This document shows, in pieces, positions 50,706 through 58,652 of a stretch of 64,000 nt of DNA (positions are counted from its first letter, which is position 1; the number at the start of each line of letters is the position of its first letter). The notes beneath the pieces were generated by a model. That model did not search any database and was not told where the DNA came from. It saw nothing but the letters and a program-made list of their open reading frames with translations. The position numbers were made by a program, and so were the translations under genes. The stretch comes from Microbacterium sp. Au-Mic1 (GTDB taxonomy: Bacteria; Actinomycetota; Actinomycetes; Actinomycetales; Microbacteriaceae), in NCBI RefSeq assembly GCF_021341785.1, contig NZ_JAJTTF010000016.1, positions 38,541 through 102,540 on the forward strand, written 5' to 3'.

Positions 50706-52205
50706 TCAGAGGTACCCGGCCTCCGTCGCGAGGCGCACCGCGTCCGCCGCGGCGGACACGCCGAGCTTGCGGTAGAGCGAGGCCTGATGGCTCTTCACCG
50801 TGTTGGGCGAGCGGAACAGCGCCTTCGCGATCTGGTCCCTGGTCTCGCCCTGGGCCAGCCGGACCAGCACGGCGAGCTCGCTCTCCGTGAGGGACGGCGT
50901 GTCGAGGACGCCCCTGTCGCCGCGGGTCTTCACCTCCGGCAGCAGTTCGGGGATCCGCTCGGCGACCAGCTCCAGCAGACTCGGAGCGAGTATTCGCATC
51001 ACCGCGATCTCATGCGGCCCCGATCGACGGTTGAGCTCTTCGAGCTGGTCCACGGCGGCCCTCGCCGCCGCGGAGTCGCCGCTGAGGTAGTGCGCGAGCC
51101 CGAGGACGAGACTGCGCTGCCGTTCGGCCTGCCGCAGCCCCTCGGTCATCGGGCGGGCGGCATTGAGCTCACGGATCGCCGCCTTGGGTGCGCCGCTGGC
51201 GATGCCGATCATGCATCCCACGATGACGGCGGGCCAGCTGCGATCCTCCACGGCCTTCATCTGATTCTTGGCGCCGGGCACGTTCCCGTTGAGCAGCGCC
51301 TCGAACGCGAGCGCCACGTGCGGGACGGAAGAGTTGAGGGCGGTGCCGTTGGTGCCCATGCCGGCGGCGACGAGCGCCTCGATGCGCTCCCTGGCCTCGA
51401 GACGGCGCCCGGCGAGCACCCCTTGGCGTTGCAGCCCGAGAAGATACAGCGGCCACAGCTCTCCCATGGATCCGTACGTCAGCTGCAGGATCCGGGTGAA
51501 GGCCCCGACCGGATCCTGCTCGGAGATGAGCGCCTCGACGAGAACCTGCTCCGGGTCGAGCTGCGACTCCATCCAGCTCTGGGTGCGGGGCGTGCTGCGT
51601 GCCTCGGCCAGATGCGCGCGCGCCGCCGCCGGATCTCCGTACAGGACGTGGATGAGCGCCGAACGCAGGTGCGCCTCGCGCAGATAGAACCGCAGCGCCG
51701 CAGGCGTCGGCACGCACAGCGTCCGCCCGTACAGCGAGAGCGCCTCGCGGAACCGTCCGAGCAGCAGCGCGGTGACGGCCGCCTGGGTGAGGAACAGACT
51801 GCGGATGCCGTTGGTCGGATCCAGCACCGAGGGGACCGCGGCTTCGATCTCGGGCAGCCGGATCAGCACCTCATAGGCGCGGGCGACATCGCCGTGCAGC
51901 CGGGCGTGCCACGCATCGGTCACGACCAGCCAGCGCCGCAGATGCGCGGGCAGATGCGGTGAGCGCGACAGCGCCCGATCCTCGGTGAGCGCCTCGGCAC
52001 CCTCCGGAGCGAGCATGCGGGCGACGAGCGCCACCTCCGCGCTCGCACGGACGGCGTCAGCGGGGAGCCCCACGATGATCGCGGTGAGCTCTTCGGTCGG
52101 CAGCGTGAACCAGGCCTCCACCGGGCGAGTGGCGAGCAGGTGGACGACCGCAGCGTGGTCGCCCGCCGCTTCGGCATCGCGAATCCTCTGCGCGATATCC
52201 GGCAT
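50706..52205 (-). CDS. LuxR-type transcriptional regulator with TPR-like N-terminal part
   Basis: A 499-residue regulator. The first ~430 residues are helical repeats of the TPR/MalT-like kind, without the usual P-loop ATPase. The C-terminal ~65 residues are a LuxR helix-turn-helix (LTESELAVLVRLAQGETRDQIAKALF, then SPNTVKSHQASLYRKLGV). The ATG at 52205 is preceded by GGGGAT. It is upstream of the small acidic gene on the same strand and may control the surface genes around it; no ligand is suggested by the sequence. Confidence 0.85.
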   Translation of the reverse strand: MPDIAQRIRDAEAAGDHAAVVHLLATRPVEAWFTLPTEELTAIIVGLPADAVRASAEVALVARMLAPEGAEALTEDRALSRSPHLPAHLRRWLVVTDAWHARLHGDVARAYEVLIRLPEIEAAVPSVLDPTNGIRSLFLTQAAVTALLLGRFREALSLYGRTLCVPTPAALRFYLREAHLRSALIHVLYGDPAAARAHLAEARSTPRTQSWMESQLDPEQVLVEALISEQDPVGAFTRILQLTYGSMGELWPLYLLGLQRQGVLAGRRLEARERIEALVAAGMGTNGTALNSSVPHVALAFEALLNGNVPGAKNQMKAVEDRSWPAVIVGCMIGIASGAPKAAIRELNAARPMTEGLRQAERQRSLVLGLAHYLSGDSAAARAAVDQLEELNRRSGPHEIAVMRILAPSLLELVAERIPELLPEVKTRGDRGVLDTPSLTESELAVLVRLAQGETRDQIAKALFRSPNTVKSHQASLYRKLGVSAAADAVRLATEAGYL

Positions 52206-52296
52206 CTGACACCATCCCCGCTGGCTATCCCCGTGCGACGAGCATACGATCCAGACCTCGGATCGACGGCAGGAAGGCGCGCTATGACGCGGATAC

Positions 52297-52596
52297 TCAG
52301 GGATCCCGCTCAGATGGTGCAGCAATAGGGTCGTCCTGCGCTCGTCGGAGCAGTCCTCGAGCCACCAGATCGGCGACGAACCCGTCCACGGCGTCGGTGA
52401 TCGCCGCACTGTCCCGGTCGACGCTGCCGGCGGCGCGATGAGCGACCGTGCCCGCCCCCGCGTCACACGCGGCGCGCCAGATCACGGCCGCGGTTCCCGC
52501 CAGCACCACGATGGGCCCCTGCGGAAGCCGGGCCACGTACACGGCGTCGTCCTGGTCGATCACGCCGACGTCGGCCGCCGGCCGATAGCGGTTCAC
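52297..52596 (-). CDS. PqqD family protein
   Basis: A 99-residue stand-alone PqqD-like protein (peptide-binding wHTH fold). The pattern VYVARLPQGPIVVLAGTAAVIWRA and the C-terminal FVADLVARGLLR are typical. Such proteins present leader peptides to modification enzymes in RiPP pathways, but they also occur in exopolysaccharide loci where no peptide is known. The GTG start overlaps the stop of the nucleotidyltransferase gene (GTGA), so the two proteins are made together. Confidence 0.82.
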   Translation of the reverse strand: MNRYRPAADVGVIDQDDAVYVARLPQGPIVVLAGTAAVIWRAACDAGAGTVAHRAAGSVDRDSAAITDAVDGFVADLVARGLLRRAQDDPIAAPSERDP

Positions 52597-53546
52597 GCCT
52601 CGCCCCCGTTCGACGACCGATCCGTCGGCGTCGGATCCGTGGCGGGTGCTCGCGGCGCCGACCTCTCACCGGGTGCCGCCCCGCCGCGGAACCGGGTCGC
52701 GACAGCGAGGGTCACCTCGCGCGCACCCTGCGACGTGCGCACCAGGAACTCGCGTGCGATCTCCGCGGGCCGGGGCCGGCGTCCGAGCTTGTGCGTGAGG
52801 CGCTCGGTGTTCACGAGCGGCGCCCGCAGCACCAGCCCGATCCTGTCCCGCAGGGTGCGGCCGGCGCGCACCCTCCCCATCCAGTCCTGCGTGCGCGTCC
52901 CTCCCTGCGAGGCCACCTTCCACAACAGGTACTCGCGCCGGTGGGCGTAGCGCTCGAGCTCGCCGTGCGCGGCGGCGAAGGCCACGGCGGCGTCCAGTCG
53001 CTCGACCAGCGCAAGGCAGTCGCGACGCGCGGGCTCGTCGAGCGCGTCCCATACTCGCGCCGCCGTGTCCCCCATGCCCCCGGCGCGTGCCGCGTTCAAC
53101 GTGAGCAGCATCGCCTGCGCCGTGATCGAGGGCACCGCGCAGGGCAGCCCGGCCGCCCTCGCCTCGGCACGGTCGGCCCAGAGCACCTCGAACGCCCGGT
53201 CATCGGCGATCCCGACGCCGGGGAAGCGCCGGTGCAGGTCGAGGTGCCCCCAGTCCGGGTGGAAGTAGGTCTGCGCGTGCTCGAACGAGGAGTTGTTGCG
53301 GAAGGTGCTGTACACCGTCCACCCCTGGGCGAGCAGTGCTCGATGCAGCGCGGGGATCCCGGCCGGTTCGACGAGCACGTCGACGTCGGTGCCCACGAAG
53401 CGCGGGCCGAGCAGTGCGGGGTCGGTCATGCTCCCCTTGATGTGCAGCAGGCGTGCGCCGACGCGCTCGGCGATCACCTGCACTCCGGCGCGCGACATCT
53501 CCAATCGCACCCCCGGCGGGATCCGCTCGACGATCTCCGCTGACAC
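52593..53546 (-). CDS. Nucleotidyltransferase family protein (PF14907-like)
   Basis: A 317-residue protein of the uncharacterised nucleotidyltransferase family that travels with PqqD. The minimal active-site pattern is visible in LLHIKGSMTD and FVGTDVDVLVEP (the D-x-D pair), followed by WGHLDLHRRFPG. The last ~30 residues are disordered. The family is known from lasso peptide and polysaccharide clusters; what it transfers is not settled. TAGGCT lies six bases before the GTG at 53546, making a leaderless two-gene operon with PqqD. Confidence 0.85.
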   Translation of the reverse strand: MSAEIVERIPPGVRLEMSRAGVQVIAERVGARLLHIKGSMTDPALLGPRFVGTDVDVLVEPAGIPALHRALLAQGWTVYSTFRNNSSFEHAQTYFHPDWGHLDLHRRFPGVGIADDRAFEVLWADRAEARAAGLPCAVPSITAQAMLLTLNAARAGGMGDTAARVWDALDEPARRDCLALVERLDAAVAFAAAHGELERYAHRREYLLWKVASQGGTRTQDWMGRVRAGRTLRDRIGLVLRAPLVNTERLTHKLGRRPRPAEIAREFLVRTSQGAREVTLAVATRFRGGAAPGERSAPRAPATDPTPTDRSSNGGEA

Positions 53547-53552
53547 GGCGCC

Positions 53553-53558
53553 AGCCTA
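53553..53558 (-). promoter_or_regulatory. -10 box TAGGCT of leaderless nucleotidyltransferase-PqqD operon
   Basis: TAGGCT lies six bases upstream of the GTG at 53546 on the minus strand. Confidence 0.55.
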
Positions 53559-53786
53559 CGGCACCCCGGACGGCGGCGCGCTGGTGGGCGCGGAGCGATC
53601 GGCGCGAAGCAGCGGTGCCTCCCCCGCCGCACGATCTCGGGCTGCAGCGGATGGGCCGACCGACGGCGGCTCCGAGCTCCGGAATCGGATTCTCGTCGCT
53701 CGCGTCACTTTCGCCGCCGCCCGCACTCCTTCACTCATGGGGACGGTGGCAACCCGGCCACCGCGGAATCTGGGGAGTAACAAAGC

Positions 53787-54833
53787 ATGGAACAGCTCGA
53801 CAACGAGCAGGGCCCGAAGAAGGTCATCTCACGGCGCACGATCGTCAAAGGGGCGGCATGGTCCCTGCCCGTCGTCGCCGCAGCGGTCGCCGTGCCGGCA
53901 CACGCCGCGTCCAACGGCGTCGTGATCAACCCGAGTGCTCAGCCGGTGCCGACGGGCGTCTGCACGCCGCTCGGCAACATCAGCTTCACCATCACGAACA
54001 ACGGCGCGCCCGTCGCCGGCCAGGCCATCATCGTCACGCTCCCTCCCGCCGCACCCGCGGGTCAGTCGTCCTTCCACTGGGACGACAACACCACCGGGCC
54101 GAAGACCTTCACCTCGGATGCGAACGGTGTGGTCGACCTCACGAACCACATCGTCACGAGCTCGACCCCCGGCACCTACACCGTGCTCGGTCAGGTCGCT
54201 CCGAACGGCGCCACGTCGAGCATCCAGGTCATGGTCTCCGGGATGTGGATGAGCGGCCTCCAGCAGGGATACGGCGGAACCGGGATCCACGGGGTGTACA
54301 ACAGCACGCCGGCGGACCCGAGCAACCCCGGCACCCCGGACTACTACTCGTACTGCGTGGAGCACAACGTCTCGGCGAAGTCGAACATGGCGGCGACGGC
54401 CGGGGGCCTGAGCACTTTCCTGGGCAGCAACTATCTCACCGGCAGCGCAGACATCTACAGCAAGGTGCTGTGGATCATCCAGAACAGCTACCCGGGGATC
54501 ACCCTGAGCGCGTTCTCGGCGACGGTCCAGGCGGCGTCCGCCGCAGCCAACCCGGCGCGCCCCTTCACTGCGCCGCTCAGCGCGAACGATGCGATCGAGG
54601 CGACCCAGTACGCCATCTGGCGCTACACCGACCTGGACTTCGACGCGAGCTGGAACTTCCAGACGCCGAACTCGGAGGCCGCGTACTGGTATCTCATCGA
54701 TCAGATCAACGCCGGGCAGCGCGGCACGCAGTCCGGCACCACGGGCCTGATCACCGCGGAGGCGACGACGGTGTGCGGCAGCCCGACCGGCGGCAGCCAC
54801 GCCCAGTGCCAGATCCTGGTCGTCCCGGCCTGA
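53787..54833 (+). CDS. Tat-exported thioester-domain protein, KGAAWS family member 4
   Basis: A 348-residue protein with signal SRRTIVKGAAWSLPVV and likely cleavage near AHAAS. An Ig-like domain follows (~45-150, with the TNNGAPVAGQ type fold). The rest is a thioester domain of the TQXA type: SYCVEHN (Cys190) and EATQYAIWRYTD (Gln274) are the residues that form the internal Cys-Gln bond in Gram-positive adhesins, which can react covalently with host or surface amines. There is no LPxTG-like anchor or C-terminal helix, which is odd for such adhesins. The ATG has GGGGAG nine bases upstream. The next gene is a membrane sigma factor fusion on the same strand. Confidence 0.83.
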   Translation: MEQLDNEQGPKKVISRRTIVKGAAWSLPVVAAAVAVPAHAASNGVVINPSAQPVPTGVCTPLGNISFTITNNGAPVAGQAIIVTLPPAAPAGQSSFHWDDNTTGPKTFTSDANGVVDLTNHIVTSSTPGTYTVLGQVAPNGATSSIQVMVSGMWMSGLQQGYGGTGIHGVYNSTPADPSNPGTPDYYSYCVEHNVSAKSNMAATAGGLSTFLGSNYLTGSADIYSKVLWIIQNSYPGITLSAFSATVQAASAAANPARPFTAPLSANDAIEATQYAIWRYTDLDFDASWNFQTPNSEAAYWYLIDQINAGQRGTQSGTTGLITAEATTVCGSPTGGSHAQCQILVVPA

Positions 54834-54853
54834 TCGACACAGGAATCGGATCC

Positions 54854-54892
54854 GCCGCCGGTCCTGGGAGCGCAGCTCCCGGGCCCGGCGGC
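54854..54892 (+). terminator. Terminator of the thioester-domain gene
   Basis: GCCGCCGG...GGGAGC pairs with GCTCCC...CCGGCGGC, followed by CATTTTCC. It separates the adhesin-like gene from the sigma factor fusion. Confidence 0.75.
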
Positions 54893-55027
54893 TCTCGCAT
54901 TTTCCGTGCACTCTCGCGGATCGATCCGATAGCCTGACCAGATCCTGCGTTCACCCGAAGCGCAGAACAGCTATCGGCGTTGCGGGACCGGCGCCGGTCG
55001 AGCCAGGTTCCTTTGGGAGGAGTCGCG

Positions 55028-56857
55028 GTGGACGTACGCACCGATGCAGAACTCCTGCGCGCGCTCCGCGACGGAGACAAGCGCGCCTATGCGGCGCTCT
55101 GGGAACGCCACTCCCCCGCCGCGCAGCGCTACGCGCAGCGGCTCACGTCCGCGCGCGCGGACGATCTGGTCTCGGAGTCGTTCCTGGCGATCTACCAGCA
55201 GGTGACGCTGACCGATGCGGGACCGCAGTTCGCCTTCCGGTCGTATCTGAAGACCGTGATGCGCAACACCGCGATCCGCTGGTCCAAGGAGTCGGATCAG
55301 CTCATCCTCACCGACGAGCTCGACGTGGTCGACGAGCGCGATGCGCTCAGCATCGCCGAGACCGACAGCGACGCCGGCGACGTCCTCACCGCGCTCCAGG
55401 CTCTGCCCGAGCGGTGGCAGCGGGTCCTGTGGCTCGCGGAGGTGGCGGAGGCGGGGCGCCCCGAGATCGCCCGCGAACTGCAGATCAAGCCCAACGCGGT
55501 GTCCGCCCTGCAGCGCAGAGCCAGGACCGGTCTGAAGTTCCAATGGCTGACCCTCCAGGTGCCCCCCGCACTTCGCGACGACGAATCGCACGTCGCACGA
55601 CTCTTCCCGCAGTATCTGACCGAGCCCGCCAACGTCGCGGTCTCGACCGAGGTGAATCTCCACATCGCCGACTGCACTCCGTGCCGGGCGCTGCTGCACG
55701 ACACCCGCGGCGCTGCCTCCCGCATGGGCGGCAGCACGCTCGCCGTCCTGCTGGGCACCGCCGGCATCGGCACCGCCACGGCGACGCTCTCGTCGGCCAC
55801 GACCGCCACCGCGATCGCGGTCGCCGTGGGCGCGGGAGCCGTCACCTGGCTGATCGGCGGAGGGGTCGCCGCTGTCACGGCCGGCAGCCTCGTCATCACC
55901 TCCCTGTTCACGGTGGGGCCCGCCGCAGCCGTGCCGGAGCCGGCGCCGACGCAGGTGCTGGTGCAGGCGTCGCCGAGCATCCCGCCGCCCCTCATTCCCG
56001 CCGTCGGCGACTCGGCGCAGCCACCCGGACCGTCCACGCCGGTCGCAGCGCCAGGTCAGGTCGATCCGGCGGATCAGGGCATCTCCGACCGGTACACCCT
56101 GGAGTATCAGCCGCGGCCCTCTCCCGCGAGCAACGTCCCCGACCCTGCGCCCACCTCCGAGCCGGGTACACCCGCAGACCCGACCGCGACACCCGGCCCG
56201 ACGCCGACACCGACCGCAACACCCACGCCGACGACCGGCACCCCTGTGCCGTCCCCCGGCGTCACCACTCCGTCCAGCACCTCCGGCTACATCTCCCCGA
56301 TCATCGCCGGCAAGACGGCGCCGGGTGCCAATGTGGCCGTTCAGCTCGACACCCGGCGGTTCACGCCCACCGTCGCGGCGGACGGGTCGTGGACGTTCGA
56401 CACCCGGGGGCTGGAGCTGACTGCGGGCGACTACAGGTACCAGACCTGGGCCTACACCGGCACGACGTCATCGCCCGCCACTCAGGGCACGTTCACCGTG
56501 CTCCCCATCCAGGTGCGCGGATTCGAGGACATCACGGGGTTCGAGGACCTGACCGCCGATGAGGCCAGGACGACGGGACTCATCGTTGAGTTCCAAGGGC
56601 CCGCGAACGGCACCATCTACGTCAGCACGATGGAGGGCCACACCGGATTCGTGGCGCTCGACGCCAACGGCTACGCGAAGCGGCGCCTGCTGGTGAACTC
56701 GTACGGCTGGTACTGGTTCACCATGCGCTACATCGATGGCGACGGCTACTGGGGCCCCATCTGGGAGCACAATCTCGACGTCTACGACCCGACCTCGGTG
56801 TACGACCCGATGGGTCCGAACCCGGACGACATGACCTTCCAGTTCGTCGTTCCCTGA
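55028..56857 (+). CDS. Membrane-tethered ECF sigma factor: sigma - zinc finger - TM - Ig-like fusion
   Basis: A 609-residue fusion. Residues ~1-180 are an ECF sigma core: sigma-2 (ADDLVSESFLAIYQQV) and sigma-4 (ALPERWQRVLWLAEVAEAGRP, helix-turn-helix ELQIKPNAVSALQRRA). A zinc-finger anti-sigma motif H-x3-C-x2-C follows at His212, Cys216 and Cys219 (LHIADCTPCRALLH). One or two transmembrane stretches span ~235-300. A long Pro/Thr/Ser linker (~305-440) leads to an Ig-like domain (~445-505) and a further ~100-residue extracellular part rich in aromatic residues. So sigma factor, anti-sigma element and outside sensor are in one chain. The GTG at 55028 follows a strong GGGAGGAG site. A related arrangement is known for a few actinobacterial ECF groups. 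Confidence 0.88.
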   Translation: MDVRTDAELLRALRDGDKRAYAALWERHSPAAQRYAQRLTSARADDLVSESFLAIYQQVTLTDAGPQFAFRSYLKTVMRNTAIRWSKESDQLILTDELDVVDERDALSIAETDSDAGDVLTALQALPERWQRVLWLAEVAEAGRPEIARELQIKPNAVSALQRRARTGLKFQWLTLQVPPALRDDESHVARLFPQYLTEPANVAVSTEVNLHIADCTPCRALLHDTRGAASRMGGSTLAVLLGTAGIGTATATLSSATTATAIAVAVGAGAVTWLIGGGVAAVTAGSLVITSLFTVGPAAAVPEPAPTQVLVQASPSIPPPLIPAVGDSAQPPGPSTPVAAPGQVDPADQGISDRYTLEYQPRPSPASNVPDPAPTSEPGTPADPTATPGPTPTPTATPTPTTGTPVPSPGVTTPSSTSGYISPIIAGKTAPGANVAVQLDTRRFTPTVAADGSWTFDTRGLELTAGDYRYQTWAYTGTTSSPATQGTFTVLPIQVRGFEDITGFEDLTADEARTTGLIVEFQGPANGTIYVSTMEGHTGFVALDANGYAKRRLLVNSYGWYWFTMRYIDGDGYWGPIWEHNLDVYDPTSVYDPMGPNPDDMTFQFVVP

Positions 56858-56889
56858 TCACGCGCCCGGCATCCGACGAGCACGCCTGA

Positions 56890-58095
56890 TCACGCGTCCG
56901 CTGGATCCTCCCGTCGCTGCACCCGCACCGTCTCGACGACGAAGGTGATGCCGACGACGAGCACCGCCGTGACCAGCCAGAACCACGGCGTGAACGTGCT
57001 CGCCAGCATCAGTCCGATGAGCACGAGCACGAGCGCCGACGCCCGCGCCGGCAGGGTGCGACGCAGGATCAGCACCCACGTCGCGGCGAAGTAGGCGGCG
57101 ACCGGCACGGTGAGCGTCGCGGCGAGCGCGACGCTCGGCGCCCCGTGCCCCTCTTCGAGAACGGCGAGCACATTCTCGATGCCGACGGAGAACGCCCCCG
57201 CGGCGGCGAAGACGACGAAGTGGCCGTAGCCGAACCCCATGGTGGCCCGCAGGCCGCCGACCAGTTCGTCGCGAGGCAGCGCGAAGTAGCACCACCACAT
57301 CCCGGCGAGCACGGCAAGGGCGGTCGCTGCGACGCCGATGTAGGTGAGCGCACCGTGGTGCTCGATCGCGACGAGCATGGCGGCGGTGGAGCCGACGACG
57401 GACTCCCCGAGCAGGATCAGGGTGAACGCCCCGAACCGCTCCGCGATGTGATGGGGGTGCCACGGCGTCGAACGGGCGCGTTCGGCGAACACCGGCACGA
57501 GCAGTTCCAGTGCCACCATGACGAGGAAGCTCGGCAGCTGCAGTGACGTCGGCAGCAGCGGCTGACGCAGGACCCAGAGCACCTGCACCACGGTGATCGC
57601 GACCGCATAGCGGAGCGCGGTCACCCGGTATGCGGGGCTGGCGTACGCGACCCGGATCCACTGCGCGACCGAGCACAGCCGCAGCACGACGTAGCCGTAG
57701 ACGACCCACGTGAAGTCGCCCTCCAGGATGCCGGTCCGCGAGCCCGCGGCGATCGTGATGGCGCCGCCCATCTGCACGATCACCAGGACGCGGTAGAGCC
57801 AGTCGTCGGTGTCGAAGCTGGTGCCGAACCAGGTCACGTTCATCCACGCCCACCAGATGGCGAAGAACACCATGAGGTACGCGCCCACGCCGCCGAGGAG
57901 GTCGCCCTCGACCGCGAGCTGATGCATCGCGCCGGACGAGATCCCGACCGCGGCGGCGAAGACGAGGTCGAACAGCAGCTCGAGGTTGCTGACGCCCCGG
58001 TCCGCCTCGCCCACGGCGCGCGGACGCATGGGCACCAGCCCGAATCGTGACAGGGACCCCCGCCGGTCTCCGCGGCCCGAAGCCCGTGCGCTCAT
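56890..58095 (-). CDS. Low temperature requirement protein A (LtrA) family membrane protein
   Basis: A 401-residue protein with about ten to twelve transmembrane helices. The opening RPRAVGEADRGVSNLELLFDLVFAAAVG carries the LtrA hallmark E-L-L-F-D-L-V-F; HHIAERFGAFTLILLGESVVG is the second. LtrA was named from Listeria growth in the cold; the biochemical role is unknown. The ATG at 58095 overlaps the stop of the NTF2-like gene (ATGA), so they form a two-gene operon. Confidence 0.9.
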   Translation of the reverse strand: MSARASGRGDRRGSLSRFGLVPMRPRAVGEADRGVSNLELLFDLVFAAAVGISSGAMHQLAVEGDLLGGVGAYLMVFFAIWWAWMNVTWFGTSFDTDDWLYRVLVIVQMGGAITIAAGSRTGILEGDFTWVVYGYVVLRLCSVAQWIRVAYASPAYRVTALRYAVAITVVQVLWVLRQPLLPTSLQLPSFLVMVALELLVPVFAERARSTPWHPHHIAERFGAFTLILLGESVVGSTAAMLVAIEHHGALTYIGVAATALAVLAGMWWCYFALPRDELVGGLRATMGFGYGHFVVFAAAGAFSVGIENVLAVLEEGHGAPSVALAATLTVPVAAYFAATWVLILRRTLPARASALVLVLIGLMLASTFTPWFWLVTAVLVVGITFVVETVRVQRREDPADA

Positions 58096-58445
58096 GCGGC
58101 CCGGATCGTCATCGACGAGATCAGCCCGTCCACCACCAGGAACTCGAATCGGCTCGGGCCGTTCGCGAACGAGGACCGCCAGTCGCCCGTGACGACCACC
58201 AGAGCCTGACCGGATCCGGGATCCTGCGCCGGCGTCCCCTCTTCCACGTGCGTGACCGTGAGCACGCCCTGGGCGCCGATCAGTTCTCTGCTGCTCCAGG
58301 TGTCGATCTCCTGCCGCCCCCGGTAGATCGTCCCCCAGTCGTCCACGAAGCCGCTCGCCGCGAACGCATCGAGGAATCCGACCTCGTCGAGCGCGGCCAG
58401 CCGGTCCAGCGCCATCTTCACCGTCGTGTTCTGCACCTCGGCCAT
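58092..58445 (-). CDS. NTF2/SnoaL-like small protein
   Basis: A 117-residue protein with the helix-then-sheet pattern of SnoaL/NTF2-like folds (MALDRLAALDEVGFLDAFAASG, DDWGTIYRGRQEIDTW, then strands ending FLVVDGLISSMTIRA). Such proteins bind or convert small molecules; no function can be given. The ATG at 58445 has GGGGAGGAG upstream. It is cotranscribed with the LtrA-like gene. Confidence 0.75.
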   Translation of the reverse strand: MAEVQNTTVKMALDRLAALDEVGFLDAFAASGFVDDWGTIYRGRQEIDTWSSRELIGAQGVLTVTHVEEGTPAQDPGSGQALVVVTGDWRSSFANGPSRFEFLVVDGLISSMTIRAA

Positions 58446-58652
58446 GCGGAGCTCCTCCCCAGATCTCGGGCTCACAGCGTGTTCGCCCTCTGCATAGAAG
58501 GAGACCTGTCGCCCTGATTGGTGATGGAGAGCCGCACGGATCGGCATGAGGACGCGTGGATCCAGCGCTCCGCATCACTTCCCGGGGGTCGGTGACAGCA
58601 TGACACCCGGGGCGCCTGAGCGGCCCCGGGTGTCATGGGTTGGGTGCGTGCG

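Noticed and set aside
44788..53546. A lasso peptide gene cluster
   Set aside because: PqqD, HprK-like kinase and nucleotidyltransferase are present, but I find no asparagine-synthase-like cyclase, no transglutaminase-like B2 protease and no typical precursor.
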